The notes beneath the pieces are model-generated. The model had not been told where the DNA came from. It saw only the letters and a list, made by a program, of their open reading frames with translations, and did not search any database. Positions 51,812 to 63,912 of a stretch of DNA of 64,000 nt are shown here, in pieces. How positions within the stretch are numbered: position 1 is the first letter of the stretch; every line of letters starts with the position of its first letter. Made by a program: the position numbers and the translations under genes. Origin of the DNA: Tyto alba. Lineage: Eukaryota; Chordata; Aves; Strigiformes; Tytonidae. Location of the stretch: contig NW_024881278.1 of NCBI RefSeq assembly GCF_018691265.1, positions 3,486,001 to 3,550,000 of the forward strand, given 5' to 3'.

Positions 51812-53769
51812 AATTGTATTTATCAGGTCTACTGTTCAGCCAGATCAGTTACCTGATTCACTAGTTACTTACACAGGCTTTTGGTGTGAACAAGCAGCCA
51901 GGGACAAGAAAATATAGGCTGGGAGTGAGACTGGGGACTACTTTCCTTATCTGAAATGTCAGTTCAAATGTATGTGAAACTACAGGGAACCTGACAACTG
52001 AGACAGTAACGACTGCCATAAATAATCTGTATGCTTTTGTTATCACTTCTTAGCTCCCAGAGCTCTGCCTCCTCTCTGAGCCACCAACCTTTCTCAGACC
52101 GAGACCTCCACCAGTATATACTTTCTGCTCCTTCCATGCTCACATTTCTCACCAAAAAGGTCGACAGATCGCTGGATTTTGCTGTAATTAAACAGAACAG
52201 TCTTTCAAAGGAAAGTACAAAGACTACATGATCACAGACAGCAGGGAATGTTTGGAAAACAATGCTTCATCTGGATGCAGTAAGCTTCATTTATTTTTCT
52301 TTTGCCTATTTTTGTTTTACACTGTTGACTCCAAGTTTTAATGACAGGAGATATTTTAAGCATTCCTGACCTAGAAATGTGCTAAGAATAAGAGAACTTT
52401 TATAAAGAAAACATTGTCCATCTGAAGGGAAACTCAGTGTATACTCCACCTAAGTAAGCTATGCATGTTTCTTATGAACAGCAGATAACTTTTCAGACTT
52501 AAGAACTCAATTTCCAGAAGCCAGAGATAACATGTATACAGAATCAGATTAGGCTGTGGGATTCAACGAACCTGATTAAGAGAACAGTAGTAGGATTCGT
52601 GGCCAAAATAGATGCTACAGAGCAAAACTCAGCTCAGGTGGAAAATACCCACAAAATATCTTAATTGCTGTGCTTATGAGGGACAGTAAGAATATGTCCA
52701 GTGGGGGGAGAATCTAAAGCTAGGATTAAAAACCTCTATTTTGAGAATAGCAATCTGAGCAAATTGCACTGGTCTCTAACAAGAAGGCACTCCCCCATAA
52801 AGTGTCACTTCCATTTTGGGAGCAGTTACCATGCCCCACATAATGACCAGGAAGCAAATACTTCAGGACTAAAACCCATCCCCAGTTATGTCAGTGCTTA
52901 TATTAAATATGCTCAGCAGGTGTGACAATGGAGTTAGCACACTTCCACTCTGGCATGAGGAAAACAAGTGCAAAATACTTCTGTGATTGTAGCAGAGATT
53001 GAAATGAGAAGTTCATTCACGTTTGGTATTTTCAAGTAAAGCAAGTAAGCAGTGTAACATTAGAACTTACAGGATATAATTGTTACAAGTATGTTGGTGT
53101 GAGCAGCACCACATTAACAGTGTTTGTGTTTGCACTTGCAGTACTTTCACAGCTACAAGATGCCATCTGTGACTGTATGGCACTATTTTGGAGACCCCAG
53201 AAATGTGAAGAAGTTAGTCATCCAAATCTGCCAAGTGGTCCCTCAGCTCTTAAAGCAAAAACAGTAATTGCTCCAGCTATGAAAATCCCATCAAACATAT
53301 TCTGTTAAGCTTCAATACCCTTAAGGACCTAGGTTTTAGAAGAACCAGTGGCCAGTCTTCTATTTTGTAATCACAAAGGGAAGGGAAGACTTCAGCAGTC
53401 GTATCATTAAGTGATCTGTTACTGATGATCCTGAATACAAGACAAAGTTGCATCATTTCACTCCCACTCTCTATCCAACTTGAGGTTCAGCTGCTCTGCC
53501 CTTTGCCCCCAACCTGCCAGGGTCCATCAGAGCACACAGACCCCTTGATGAACAGGTTTCAATCTGGAATATACAGCAAGGTGGACAAACGCTATTTACA
53601 TGCCCTGGAAAGACAAAGCAGTTGAGAGTGTCTCTCCAAGTCTGTTTCATTACCTATGCCATAAAAACTGCTCCCCTGAATCTGCCAGTATGCATATTAT
53701 CCTTAATGTAATTGTAAGAGTGAGAGAATAAAAACTACTTTTGTTTTAATGAAGAGTGAAGACTGCACA
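51812..53769. other. Unique sequence between two CR1 copies
   Basis: No gene or element recognised. Open frames are short (under 75 codons). It separates a minus-strand and a plus-strand CR1 whose truncated 5' ends face each other. Confidence 0.65.
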
Positions 53770-55659
53770 CCTGCAGAGCAAGGACAGATAGCCTGTAAGG
53801 CACACAGAGAAACTGTCCAAGCAGCCAGGCATCAGGTTAGGCAGGCCAAAGCCCTGATAGAATTAAATCTGGCCTGGGATGTCAAGGGCAACAAGAAAAG
53901 CTTCTATAGGTAGGTTAGTGATAAAAGGAAGACTAGGGAAAACATGGGCCCTCTCCAAGAGGAAATGGGAAACTTGGTTACCCAGGATATGGAAAAGGCT
54001 GAGACGCACAACAACATTTATTGCCTCAGTCTTCACTGGCAAAGCTCCAGCCACACCATCCAAGATGCAGAAAGCAAAGGTGGGGACTGGGAGAAGGAAG
54101 AACTGACCGCTGTAGGAAAATATGAAGTTCAAGACCATCTAAGGAACCTGAAGGTGCACAAGTCCATGGGTCCTGATGGAACTGGCAGATGAAGTGGCTA
54201 AGCCACTATCCCTCATATTTGAGAAGTCATGGCAATCCAGTGGAATTCCCACTGACTATAAAATGAGAAACATAACCCCCATTTTTAGAAAGGGAAAAAA
54301 AGAAGACCCAGGGAACTACAGGCCAGTCAGTCTCACCTCTGTACCCAGCCAAATCTTGGAGCAAATCCTCCTGGAAGCTCTGCTAGGGTAGATGGAAAAC
54401 AACAGAGGGGATTGGGGCCAGCCGACATGGCTTCACTAAGGGCAAGTTGTGTCTGACCAATTTGGTGGCCTTCTACAACGGGGTTACAGCGCTGGTGGGT
54501 AAGGGAAGAGCAACTGACATCATCTACCTGGACTTGGGCAAAGCATTTGACACTGTTCCATACAACATCCTTGTCTCTAAATTGGAAAGACATGGATTTG
54601 GTGGATGGACCGCTCGGTGGATAAGGAATCGGCTCAGTGGTCACACTCAAAGATTTAAGGTCAATGGCTCGATGTCCATGTGGAGAGCAGTGACAAGTTG
54701 GTGTTGGGACCAACACAGTTTCACGTCTTTGTTGACGACATGGACAGTGGGATCGAGTGCACCCTCAGCAAGCTGACCCACGACCCCGAGCTGTGTGGTG
54801 CAGTTGACAGGCGGGAGGGCAGGGGTGGCATCCAGAGGGACCTGGGCAGGCTGGAGAGGGGGGCCCGGGCAAACCTCATGGAGTTCAACAAGGCCAAGGG
54901 CAAGGTCCTGCCCGTGGGTCGGGGCGATCCCCAGCACAAACCCAGGCTGGGCCCTCGAGGGGTGGCTGGAGAGCAGCCCCAAGGAGAGGGACTGGGGGGG
55001 CTGGTGGGGGGAAAACTGCCCGTGAGGCAGCCCCGTGCGCTCGCAGCCCAGAACCCACCCGTGCCCTGGGCTGCAGCCAGAGCAGGGGGGGCAGCAGGGC
55101 CAGGGAGGGGATTCTCCCCCTCTGCTCCGCTCTGGGGAGACCCCCCTGCAGTGCTGGGGCCAGCTCGGGGGCCCCCAACAGCAGAAGGACCCGGAGCTGC
55201 TCGAGCGGGGCCAGAGGAGGCCACGGAGATGCTGGGGGGGCTGGAGCAGCTCCCCTGGGGGGCCGGGCTGAGAGAGTTGGGGGGGTTCAGCCTGGAGAAG
55301 AGAAGGCTCCGGGGAGCCCTTCGAGCGGCCTCCCAGGGCTTAAAGGGGGGACAGGAGAGGTGGGGAAGGGCTCCTTATCAGGGGGTGTGAGGGTAGGATG
55401 AGGGTAACCGTTTTAAACTGAAAGAGGGTAGATTCAGATTAGATATGAGGAAGAAATTCTTTACTGTGAGGTTGGTGAACCACTGGAACAAGTTGCCCAG
55501 AGAAGCTGTGGCTGCTCCCTCCCAGGAAGGGTTCAAGGCCGGGTTGGACGGGGCTTTGAGAGACCTGGCCTAGTGGAGGTGTCCCTGCACAAGTGGTGGC
55601 AGGGGGGCTGGAACTAGATGATCTTTACAGTCCCTTCCAACCCAAATCATTCTACAATA
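53770..55659 (+). mobile_element. CR1 LINE copy, 5'-truncated, about 1.9 kb
   Basis: The sequence follows CR1 ORF2 from the region just before the reverse transcriptase to the 3' end. It finishes with CCTTCCAACCCAAATCATTC, the typical CR1 tail. The apurinic-endonuclease part and ORF1 are missing. The 3'UTR includes the diagnostic blocks GTTTTAAACTGAAAGAGGGT, AAGAAATTCTTTACTGTGAG and GAACTAGATGATC. The part from about 54,760 to 55,380 is strongly GC-rich with several G runs. The left border is approximate, placed where similarity to the pre-RT region begins. A 5-bp or longer target duplication was not found. Confidence 0.9.
53790..55390 (+). pseudogene. Broken CR1 ORF2 (reverse transcriptase)
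   Basis: CR1 ORF2 encodes an endonuclease-reverse transcriptase that copies the element RNA at a nicked target site. Only the RT part and C-terminal region remain. Recognisable pieces are MGNLVTQDMEKAE near 53,970, [16 protein letters not shown] near 54,300, [13 protein letters not shown] (motif A, aspartate kept) near 54,525, and [20 protein letters not shown] near 54,760. The last covers motif C, where the family's F/Y-A-D-D has become LTHD, so the catalytic pair is lost. The pieces lie in different frames, with shifts near 54,005, 54,070, 54,180, between 54,390 and 54,447, and near 54,690. It cannot encode an active enzyme. The antisense and GC-rich frames at 54,680-55,390 and 54,721-55,224 are not separate genes. 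Confidence 0.85.
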
Positions 55660-56178
55660 TAGACACAGGTAAAGAGAAACAAAAGAAAGTCATACACACA
55701 GATATAAATATATCTAACACATTACACATAGCTCCAAATATTCCTGCCTTCCTTTTGTGATTCTAGCCAGTAGTCCATGAGGTGCTCATGAACTGGGGGC
55801 TGAGGATCCAGTTACTCCATAACACCTTTAAACCACATTAACGCACAGTGTTTTAGTAGTGGGCATCCTTACTTTCTTTTACAGTTCAACTTATCTTTCG
55901 TGATGGCTCTAATCTGCATCTCTCTCTTCCTTCACCTTAGTTCAGTCAGGAAGGTATTTCAACTTCTTCAAAGCAGGAAGGAGTCAGCAGTTTGAGAAAA
56001 ACAGTAGCGTACCTTCACCATAGTCCAATTCAATTGTTGCCTGCCTACAGGATAAACAGAGTAAATCAGTAACTGCTCCAGTGTGCTGCAATTATTAGCA
56101 GAGTCTCTTTTCCAAAAGGCTGGGCTGTACCCAAATCAGAGACTGAGGCCTTTCCTCATGTTTACCATGTAAATACAC

Positions 56179-56192
56179 TTTTTTTTTTTTTT
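56179..56192. repeat. Poly(T) run
   Basis: Fourteen T on the plus strand. Confidence 0.85.
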
Positions 56193-56575
56193 AATTAGAA
56201 AGTACACAATCACATGAATAGGATTAACACAGACAGAATGTAATTGGCTCTTATTGAGCAGTAGATACAGTGATAACTAAGAATCCCCTTGGGGTTGATA
56301 ATGAGGCTGGGTGAATGCTGCTCTTGGCTCCCCATCTGAGAGACACAGTGGCAAATGAGCACAGGTAATTTAATGAAAAATGCACATGCCAAATAATCTG
56401 ACTCTGTCCTTTCGTCTACAAAAAATTATGCAATTCTAACCTGTAAAAATACCACAAGGATCTTATTTCATCTCCATAAAAGTCAACTAAAAAGTGGTGA
56501 TGAATAAAAACAATGAGGTAACTGTGATGATCTGTACATTGTTTAAATTATTACTCCATTTAGGAATGCCAGGCT

Positions 56576-57278
56576 TCACATTATAAACTTTGACAGATAT
56601 TCAGCACTCCTCCCTTCCAATAGTGTTGGAAACCATAGTTCATTATAAAAATTTTCTTTGGCTAGTTCTTTCTTCAGCTCAATCTCTTTAAGAGTAGGAA
56701 AGGGATCAAAGTTCCTGTAGCTCCTGATGACATTAAAGGGAGCATGATTATAAGTAATAATGTGTTCCAATAAAGCCAACATCTCCCATTTGCACACCCC
56801 TGTCCTCCCACTACTATGTAAACAGAATAAACCTGTAAGGACACACTGGCTGACCTTACTTCCTAAAGAAGTACTGTCTAGAATCACACTGTAATGAAAC
56901 AGACAATAATGCATGATGGTCTCACAATCTTTAGTATGTTTTAGCATGCTTGCTACCCAAAAAATCCTCTCCCAGGCATCCTCACTGTAACTAGTATTAA
57001 CTAAAATACACTGCTCACAGACCCTAAGACTGACAGTACAAATTGTGACTGCCCGGGGCTATTTTTGTTTTGTTATTGAGCCAAATTCTCTTCATATTTA
57101 CTTGATGTAAACTCAGAAGTTCTGGAATTTGCTTTTCCTTTGCTCCAGAAGTTTTTGAAGTCTTTGACTTTGAAGATGGTGTGTAAAACTTACAGCACAT
57201 CCTTATCCATGCTATGTTTAAATGGTTAAAAATGAGTTCAAGTGGAAAATTAGAAGCAACATCCCTGACTTCCTTCAC
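56576..57278 (-). CDS. Possible two-exon minus-strand coding segment, unknown protein
   Basis: On the minus strand an open stretch (57,278 to 57,194) ends ATGTGCT/GTAAGT, a consensus-like donor. After 360 bp, CCTTACAG/GT begins a second open stretch (56,832 to 56,576) ending in TGA. Joining them keeps one reading frame (phase 1 to phase 1). The first piece contains FPLELIFNHLNIAWIRMC. The second contains CKWEMLALLEHIITYNH, RNFDPFPTLKEIELKKELA and NELWFPTLLEGR. These look like ordinary globular protein and do not look like low-complexity translation. I do not recognise the family. Weak points are a poor acceptor before the first piece, no start codon, and no homology evidence. It could be a real 3' end of a gene, an old pseudogene, or chance. 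Confidence 0.25.
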
Positions 57279-58431
57279 CTAACTCCATGCATAGTGGCTT
57301 TTTCCTCTATTATGTCAAGTTTTATTTTTAAAGCATGCAAGATGCTCAAATGCAATAGCTACTCAAAATAAACTGATACATTCCATACTGCTTTATCAAT
57401 TTTAACAAATGAGCCAGTTAATCCAGAAGTTCTATCACTGGTATGATTTCATTCTAAATCTCTAGTGAAAAGTTCTACTGCTTACACCTGGATAAGAAAT
57501 AGCAATATTTGTATTTTCCAACTTTTGCTCTAAGAAAATATTTACAGTAGTTTCTACTTTCCAAGAAAGCTATTTCTGGTCAGTGTAGCCTTAGTTTTTT
57601 CTTTTTAATTATTTTAGCAAACTGTACTTGTGCCCACAGAAGCATTATTTTTATCAATTACAAATAAACAAACCAATTGTGATAGAACATCAGGTCACAG
57701 TGCAACAAATTCCCAAATCCTTGTGATGCACACCATTGGGATAAATCGATGATCAAGAAGTGAAAAACAAGGACAACATAAGTGCATTTTGCTGACTAAC
57801 GCCAAAGTTATACATATGTAAAGTACTGTCTACAACCATTGTACCATTAATTCTAATATTCTAGCAGACCAATGCAACCGTACCCTCTGGTGTCAATGAC
57901 TCTTTCTGCACTGAAATTTTCCTGCAAAATATCCCTCTAGAGCAGATCTATCTGCAACTGCAATCCTCATCCGAGAAATCATCTCAGATTGTATCAGAGA
58001 ATTATGATGTGAATTTAGATATGTTTTGATATGAACAACAACAAAAAGTAAATACACCATCTCGTCGCAGTCACTTACAAAAATTTCAGTGGAAAGAACA
58101 GTGCATGAAGTTCGGCTCTACTTGCATGTGCAGCACTCTGCTCCTATGAAGTAAGGATGGGCATCAAAGAACCCACTTTAGCTAAACTGAATGGCATGAC
58201 CAACCGGGCAAGACCGAGGTCTCACTTGGGATTATCAAAAAACTAGCATGTGCCTCAACCCTCTGGAGTCTTCTGGAGGCCTGGATGCTAAAGCAAGTGG
58301 AATTTTGTGCCAGTTTGGTGCTTCTGGAAGAAAAGTAGCTTTCAGACAGCAGAAGCCAACAGGATACTCAGACTAAGAGTATGTATGAAGTGAATGTAAA
58401 TTGGTTTGCAAGTGACTCAATCCTGAGTATT

Positions 58432-58447
58432 AAAAAAAAAAAAAAAA
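58432..58447. repeat. Poly(A) run
   Basis: Sixteen A. Confidence 0.85.
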
Positions 58448-60280
58448 TTGATCTCCACAAATTTGAGCTGAGAAGAATCTGCTTGAATCACACAGAGACT
58501 AGAGCGCTTAAATTGCCTTTGCAGCTGTTTTAAGAATGGCTCCACATTATCGCTCCAGTTTAGTCAGCCTGAGGTAGGGGAAACAAAAGATCAGTTTATT
58601 ACTCACCTGTACTTCCCAGAATGTCAGGCTACTACAAAAAGATAAGGCCACTGAGGACCTAGACTAACCCCATCTGTGTCACTGATCATCCTCACACATA
58701 CACATTCTTTCTTAGTGTCAGGGTAACTGGTTTTCAGGAGACCGCAGCATACTCTGAACTTGTGGAGTTACAACCTAAACTTCTAATAACTTCTTTCCTT
58801 TCATGAAACCCAAGAGTTGGGTTTTTTCAGAATACATTTCTCATTCTAATATGCACAGTTGAAACATTAAACCATATTTTAAACCTAAAGTAAATAATCT
58901 AGTACAAAAACTAAATTAAAATGTTCAACAGAAAAATACATATCTTTGGAAAATTAGAAATTACTCTGTAGAAATTTTCATTGTAAAGAATGTCTTAATT
59001 TCCTGTTCCCCCTCCTCCCCCCCCACCAAAAGCCTTAATTGTCCATACTAATATTTAATTACCTAATAAGAACAAGGTGAACTACTTCAAGACCTTCTTT
59101 TTCCCCCAGAAATAATTCCTCTTTATGGATCAGAATATGTACACTACAGCAAGCATAAATACTGCACACAAGTGAGGTTTTGTTTGAAGTTAATTTTATT
59201 TTGAAATTCTCTCCTGTCTGTTATCTAAGCAAAACCATCATAGCTGCAGGTGAAACTAATACATGGTATCCATTCTTCCAAGCATTTAAAACTAGAAAGT
59301 AACCCTACACAGTGGAGACCAAGAATGGAGGAGTGTGTCAGGAGCAGGGAAAAAAAAACCAACACTATTTTATTCTGAGGTATATAATCAGGTCTCTTTC
59401 TCATCCCAGCTTTGGGTGAAAAGTAAATCATGCCATTGCTATTAGTGCTAAAACATCCTTCTCCCATTGCTTTTGTCAACACTTTGGACGGATGAAAGCA
59501 TCAACTGATTCACTGACGTCCACTTCTTTGTCTTTCTCCCTTTATTTGTGTGGGGAAGGGGTTGGCAGCGCAGGGGTGTTCAACACTTTGGTGCTTCTGG
59601 GCAGCACAAGTGGATAGAGAGATGCATGCTGTTTCCTCAGCTCCAGCGGGGTCCTAGCGACGTTCTAGTATCTGCATCTTCTGCAATATACTCTGTGCAT
59701 CATAATGCTGACTGCTTCAAGGAAAAACTGACCTCTTCAAAAGCTTCCTCTGAGGAAGCACCTGTACAGATCCTGTGGCTCTCACACCTGTATCAGTAAT
59801 AGCAACTGCTTTGCTTGCTGTTGTTACTTTTTAAAAATGCACAAAGTCAGTTGATTTCTACATCGAAGTCATTTGTGTGAGAGCTTAAAATGGACATGAG
59901 CACAGTAGCCACTCAGCAAGCAAAGCAGCAGATTTACAGAAACTGGAATGAAAAGGACAAAGTGTGTTCCAAAAATGAAGTCAAATCCAAATTTAGATTA
60001 GAAATTGATATATTATAAAAGAGAAGATGTTTTAGAAGAAAAAACATTACAAGCGTGTTCACCATTGAAAGGAATATGAAATTAACTGTAGTTCTTTCAA
60101 ATGAATCTCTACCAAGAGCTCCTCCGCATTAGGACAAAAGCTGTATTTTTCTCTCTTTCATTAAGCTTCACCATTTTTCCTTTAAAGTAAAATAAATTGA
60201 AGCCTTAAATGGAGAGCATCCACTAGGTGCATACTCGGGATTAAATCTGAACTGATACCTTTTAAGTCTTATGAGGTACA

Positions 60281-60320
60281 GGAGAAAGAAAAAAAAAAAG
60301 AAAAAAAAAAAAAGGAAAAA
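60281..60320. repeat. Purine A/G-rich tract
   Basis: Forty bases of A with occasional G and no pyrimidine. Confidence 0.85.
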
Positions 60321-61515
60321 GACTCAACAAGAAACAGAGAGGTTCTAGAAAACAAGTGTTTCAGCTAAGAGAGGCCAGAGCATGTTGCAGATCTAGCATT
60401 TGCCTTGAAAACTCCCAGGGCATTAAATGCCCCAAGTAGTATACTAGAGGGACTGCGAACTATGGCAATCACACCTACAGCAAGGAAAGCAATTAAAGAA
60501 AATATTTTCCTGTTCTGTTGAATTCTCCCAAAGTTGCCAAAAATTGCCACTAAAACAGAAGTTTTTCCAAAACATAAATAGCAACTCTGAAAGGATGATG
60601 GCTTGGTACTTTGCTCTCATTAAATATTGACAGCACGCTCTTCTAGTACAAGATCACACAGTGCCTTTTATTTTATTTTTTTTTAATGCCTCAACCTCTC
60701 TCGTTTTGCTAGTGCACTTTCAGGCTGGCCTCAGAAGCTCATAATTACATGACAAGATATTTCTGGGTCTCCACCACCTCATAGCTGCACAGAACAGCGT
60801 CCTTACGCTTACTTCTGAGGTCAACTAAAGCCAACTTAATGCTAAAATTAATTAACTATACAAAACAAGTTTCTGTTGGAAAAAGCAAGACATTACAAAT
60901 ATATTTTCAAGCATACAAGCTACTCTTATTAGCCTGAAATGATATATACACCTCACATATTTTTGTTCTCTTGCTGATTGTGGTCAAATTTCAACACGGT
61001 TACATCAGCATAAAATCCAGCACAGCTCCACTGGAATCAGTAGCATCATACCATACCTAATGCACATAACAGAATCTGTTTCTCAACTGCTTTTAATAAC
61101 TTACAGCTTTCTGTGTAAAACTGCCATTGGGCTTGGAAATTGCTCATGTTCCATGATGAGTAAAATCTCATAAATTTAATGAAAAAAGTCAGATTCTTTT
61201 TAGTTATGCAAATACCAAAAACCTTTTTCTTTTCATCAGTTAGGTATTTCTTCAGAAGCTTGTTTGTGTCCAAAACCTCCAAATGGCCCTTTTAGCAAGA
61301 CTGTAAATTCTTTGAGGGAAACACTTAGAGCCAGAGTCAAGTCTCAGTTACAGAGGCAGAAACACCGAGCAGCAATCCGTAATTCAGAGTAATCTAACTA
61401 CTGATGGAGTAATGGACAGTAGCTGCAGCCTCACATTTATCGTTTGTTCCACAGCTGGTTGTGAAGGCTGAAACAGAAAACCCCTAAAATTTTAATTTCT
61501 CCCCTGTTCCAAAGG

Positions 61516-61538
61516 AAAAAAAAAAAAAAAAAAAAAAA
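61516..61538. repeat. Poly(A) run
   Basis: Twenty-three A. Confidence 0.9.
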
Positions 61539-61829
61539 GAAAATTTGAAAAGATACGAGTAAACTGGTCCTAAGTACCTTGATATATACTTCTTGTGCAG
61601 AGGATGATTAATTTTAGGCTCTTCACTTCCTGAACACCTAACCAGACAGATACCACAGGACCTCGAGTGCAACTGAATACCTAACCAAGTGTTGAGGCAT
61701 CAAATTCTGAAGCGTCCAATGTTCATCACTGACCACAACACAGATTTTTTAACCACTGTTCAGTAAGGCAAGACTTGTTTGTTGACTAGTCACCTGAACT
61801 TTCCTATCACCTTAAATATACGGAGTTGC

Positions 61830-61850
61830 CTCTCTCCCTCTCTCTCTCTT
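61830..61850. repeat. (CT)n microsatellite
   Basis: CT dinucleotides with one CCC interruption. Confidence 0.8.
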
Positions 61851-62518
61851 CATATGACTTAACCTCCTAGTAACCTCCTAGGAAAGGATTTAAGTTTTCA
61901 AAACCCCTAGCTAAATCATCGTAATCCTTCAAACGGATGGACAGCCTTCATCAAGACTCTGAGCTTGTCAACAGATTATTTTATATTTATTTTAAAGCAT
62001 AAAACAAATTTTCATCAACAGAGATCTAACGTACAAGTTTCTTTTTCACCTGTCATTCTCTGAAATGAGCCAGAAGAATGACCCGATCGGAACACACTTC
62101 TAGAAATCTGTAACTGCTTCCCACCTATGGATACTTGGCTACAGATGAAGACCACCTCTGGGTGAAGACCCACTGGGAGACTAAAACTTTAGGATTCCAA
62201 TAAGAATGCTTTGCCTGATTCTAATTAAATTGGGTGCTTGTACTTCACTTTTAGAGAAGACTGTTGGAATTGTAATTTAAACATGACAATTTAAGTCTGT
62301 CAATATATCCAAAAACTGTCATTACCTACCAAAGCTTCACTCATTTTGTGCCAAAAAGGAACAACAACCACAGTTTTTTAGTTATTTTTAGACGCACCAT
62401 TTTTAATATTTTTCAGACCTAAATTGCCTATACAGCAATCTGGACATGCAGTTTCTAAAGTTTTCTTACTTTATAAATTTTTTTCAGGATCTGGAAAAAG
62501 AAACCACAAACCAACACA

Positions 62519-62555
62519 CCCCCCCCAAAAAAAAAAAAAAACAAAAACACAAAAA
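62519..62555. repeat. C8-A15 low-complexity tract
   Basis: Eight C followed by fifteen A and then AAAAAC-like sequence. Confidence 0.85.
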
Positions 62556-63846
62556 TGCCCACCAACACACAAAATCAAGAAACCTGGGGTGGGGGGGGAA
62601 TCATCCTAACACTGGTGCCAGCTGGTACACACGTGTGGGCAGGAAACCACACTTACCAAAACCATGTTATGTCAGCACCCCGCCTCCCACCAGCCCGCAG
62701 CGAGGCTGTGCGCTGCCAGCTCCTGCCTTTGCCAGGGCAAACTGTTCTAGCAAGGGCCACGCTGGCAAATCCTCCGTTCTCATTTGAAGCCTTTGAGAAA
62801 CCTCAGCTCCTTCCTGGAGTGGAGCTTTGCCAGGGACATCAGTCTGTTGCTGGTGACATACTCTGCACACAATTCGGTGGCTTCCTGCTCAAAGCATTAC
62901 ATAATTTGAGCCTCTGGCATATCTTTCTGGAACATTTCACGTACTAATCCACAAGATCAGTAGCCTCTTTGGTTACCAGATAACTGCACCTTTTCTTCAC
63001 TGATACTGACCTGGATGGCTCTGCCTACAGGGCACGTGTCTGCCTGTTCCCAGGTAGATAAAAACTGGACAGTATGATTCACCGGCATAGACAAAAGAAG
63101 CTGCCAAATACACAGTTACACACAACTGTGGTCAATAACTTCAGGAACAGTAAAAAACACCAAACAACATTTCATTAATTTCTGCCAAAGGAATACAATG
63201 ATGGAAATCACATTCATAAAGTATATATGTTTGCATTAAGGACCGCTGCATTTAGCTTCACTGACTTAAGACAGAAATTTATTAAACAAAGAAAGTATAC
63301 AACCTGCTGTTAGTGCCACACACAATACACACTGAAGTACTGGTCCTACATCTGACTCCAGCCATGCAGTCATCAGTCTAGAGAGTTCCCAACTCAGGAC
63401 CAGGGGCATATAGCTTAAATCGAAAAGTAAAAGGTACTTCTTGGTGTTTGCTGAGCAAGGCTTAGCACACTGAATTCCTGAAACAGGCAGACTATTTCCA
63501 CAGAGACTCCAAATAATTTGGAGCCCAAAAATTCTACTTTATGAAAAGCATATCAATCTATAATAGTTAAGTGTGCCCTCCAAAATTATTTGTAAAGTCT
63601 CTCAGATTTTTTCCTGCAGTGAACAAATTATATTTATATGATAAAACCACATAATTTAATCCAAGCTATAAATAGCAGCAGCATTTGCACAGTGTAAAAC
63701 AGTTACCACAAACTCTCATCATATGCAAATATAACAGGGCTAAGAAACACAATCTGCAACTTAAGTAACAGAATTTCAGGGTATCTTGGATGTAACAACT
63801 ATATACTACCCTAAAGTTCCTACAGGTAGATTGTGTTTCAGGACAG

Positions 63847-63912
63847 TTTTGTTTTTTTTTTTTGTTTTGTTTTGTTTTTTTTTTAGGGGAGAAAATAAAA
63901 AAAAAAAAAAAA
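63847..63912. repeat. (TTTTG)n tract followed by poly(A)
   Basis: About 35 bases of T with regular G, then AGGGGAG, then A-rich sequence with 16 consecutive A. The two halves are partly complementary and could fold back on each other. Confidence 0.85.

Noticed and set aside
54680..55390. 236-codon plus-strand frame and 167-codon antisense frame
   Set aside because: Both lie within the CR1 copy. They result from GC-rich, stop-poor remnants of ORF2 and are not independent genes.
60365..60550. Minus-strand frame with a hydrophobic segment FLAVGVIAIVRSPSSILLGA
   Set aside because: No ATG at the start, no splice context I trust, and no recognised family. Hydrophobic runs are expected from T-rich coding strands.
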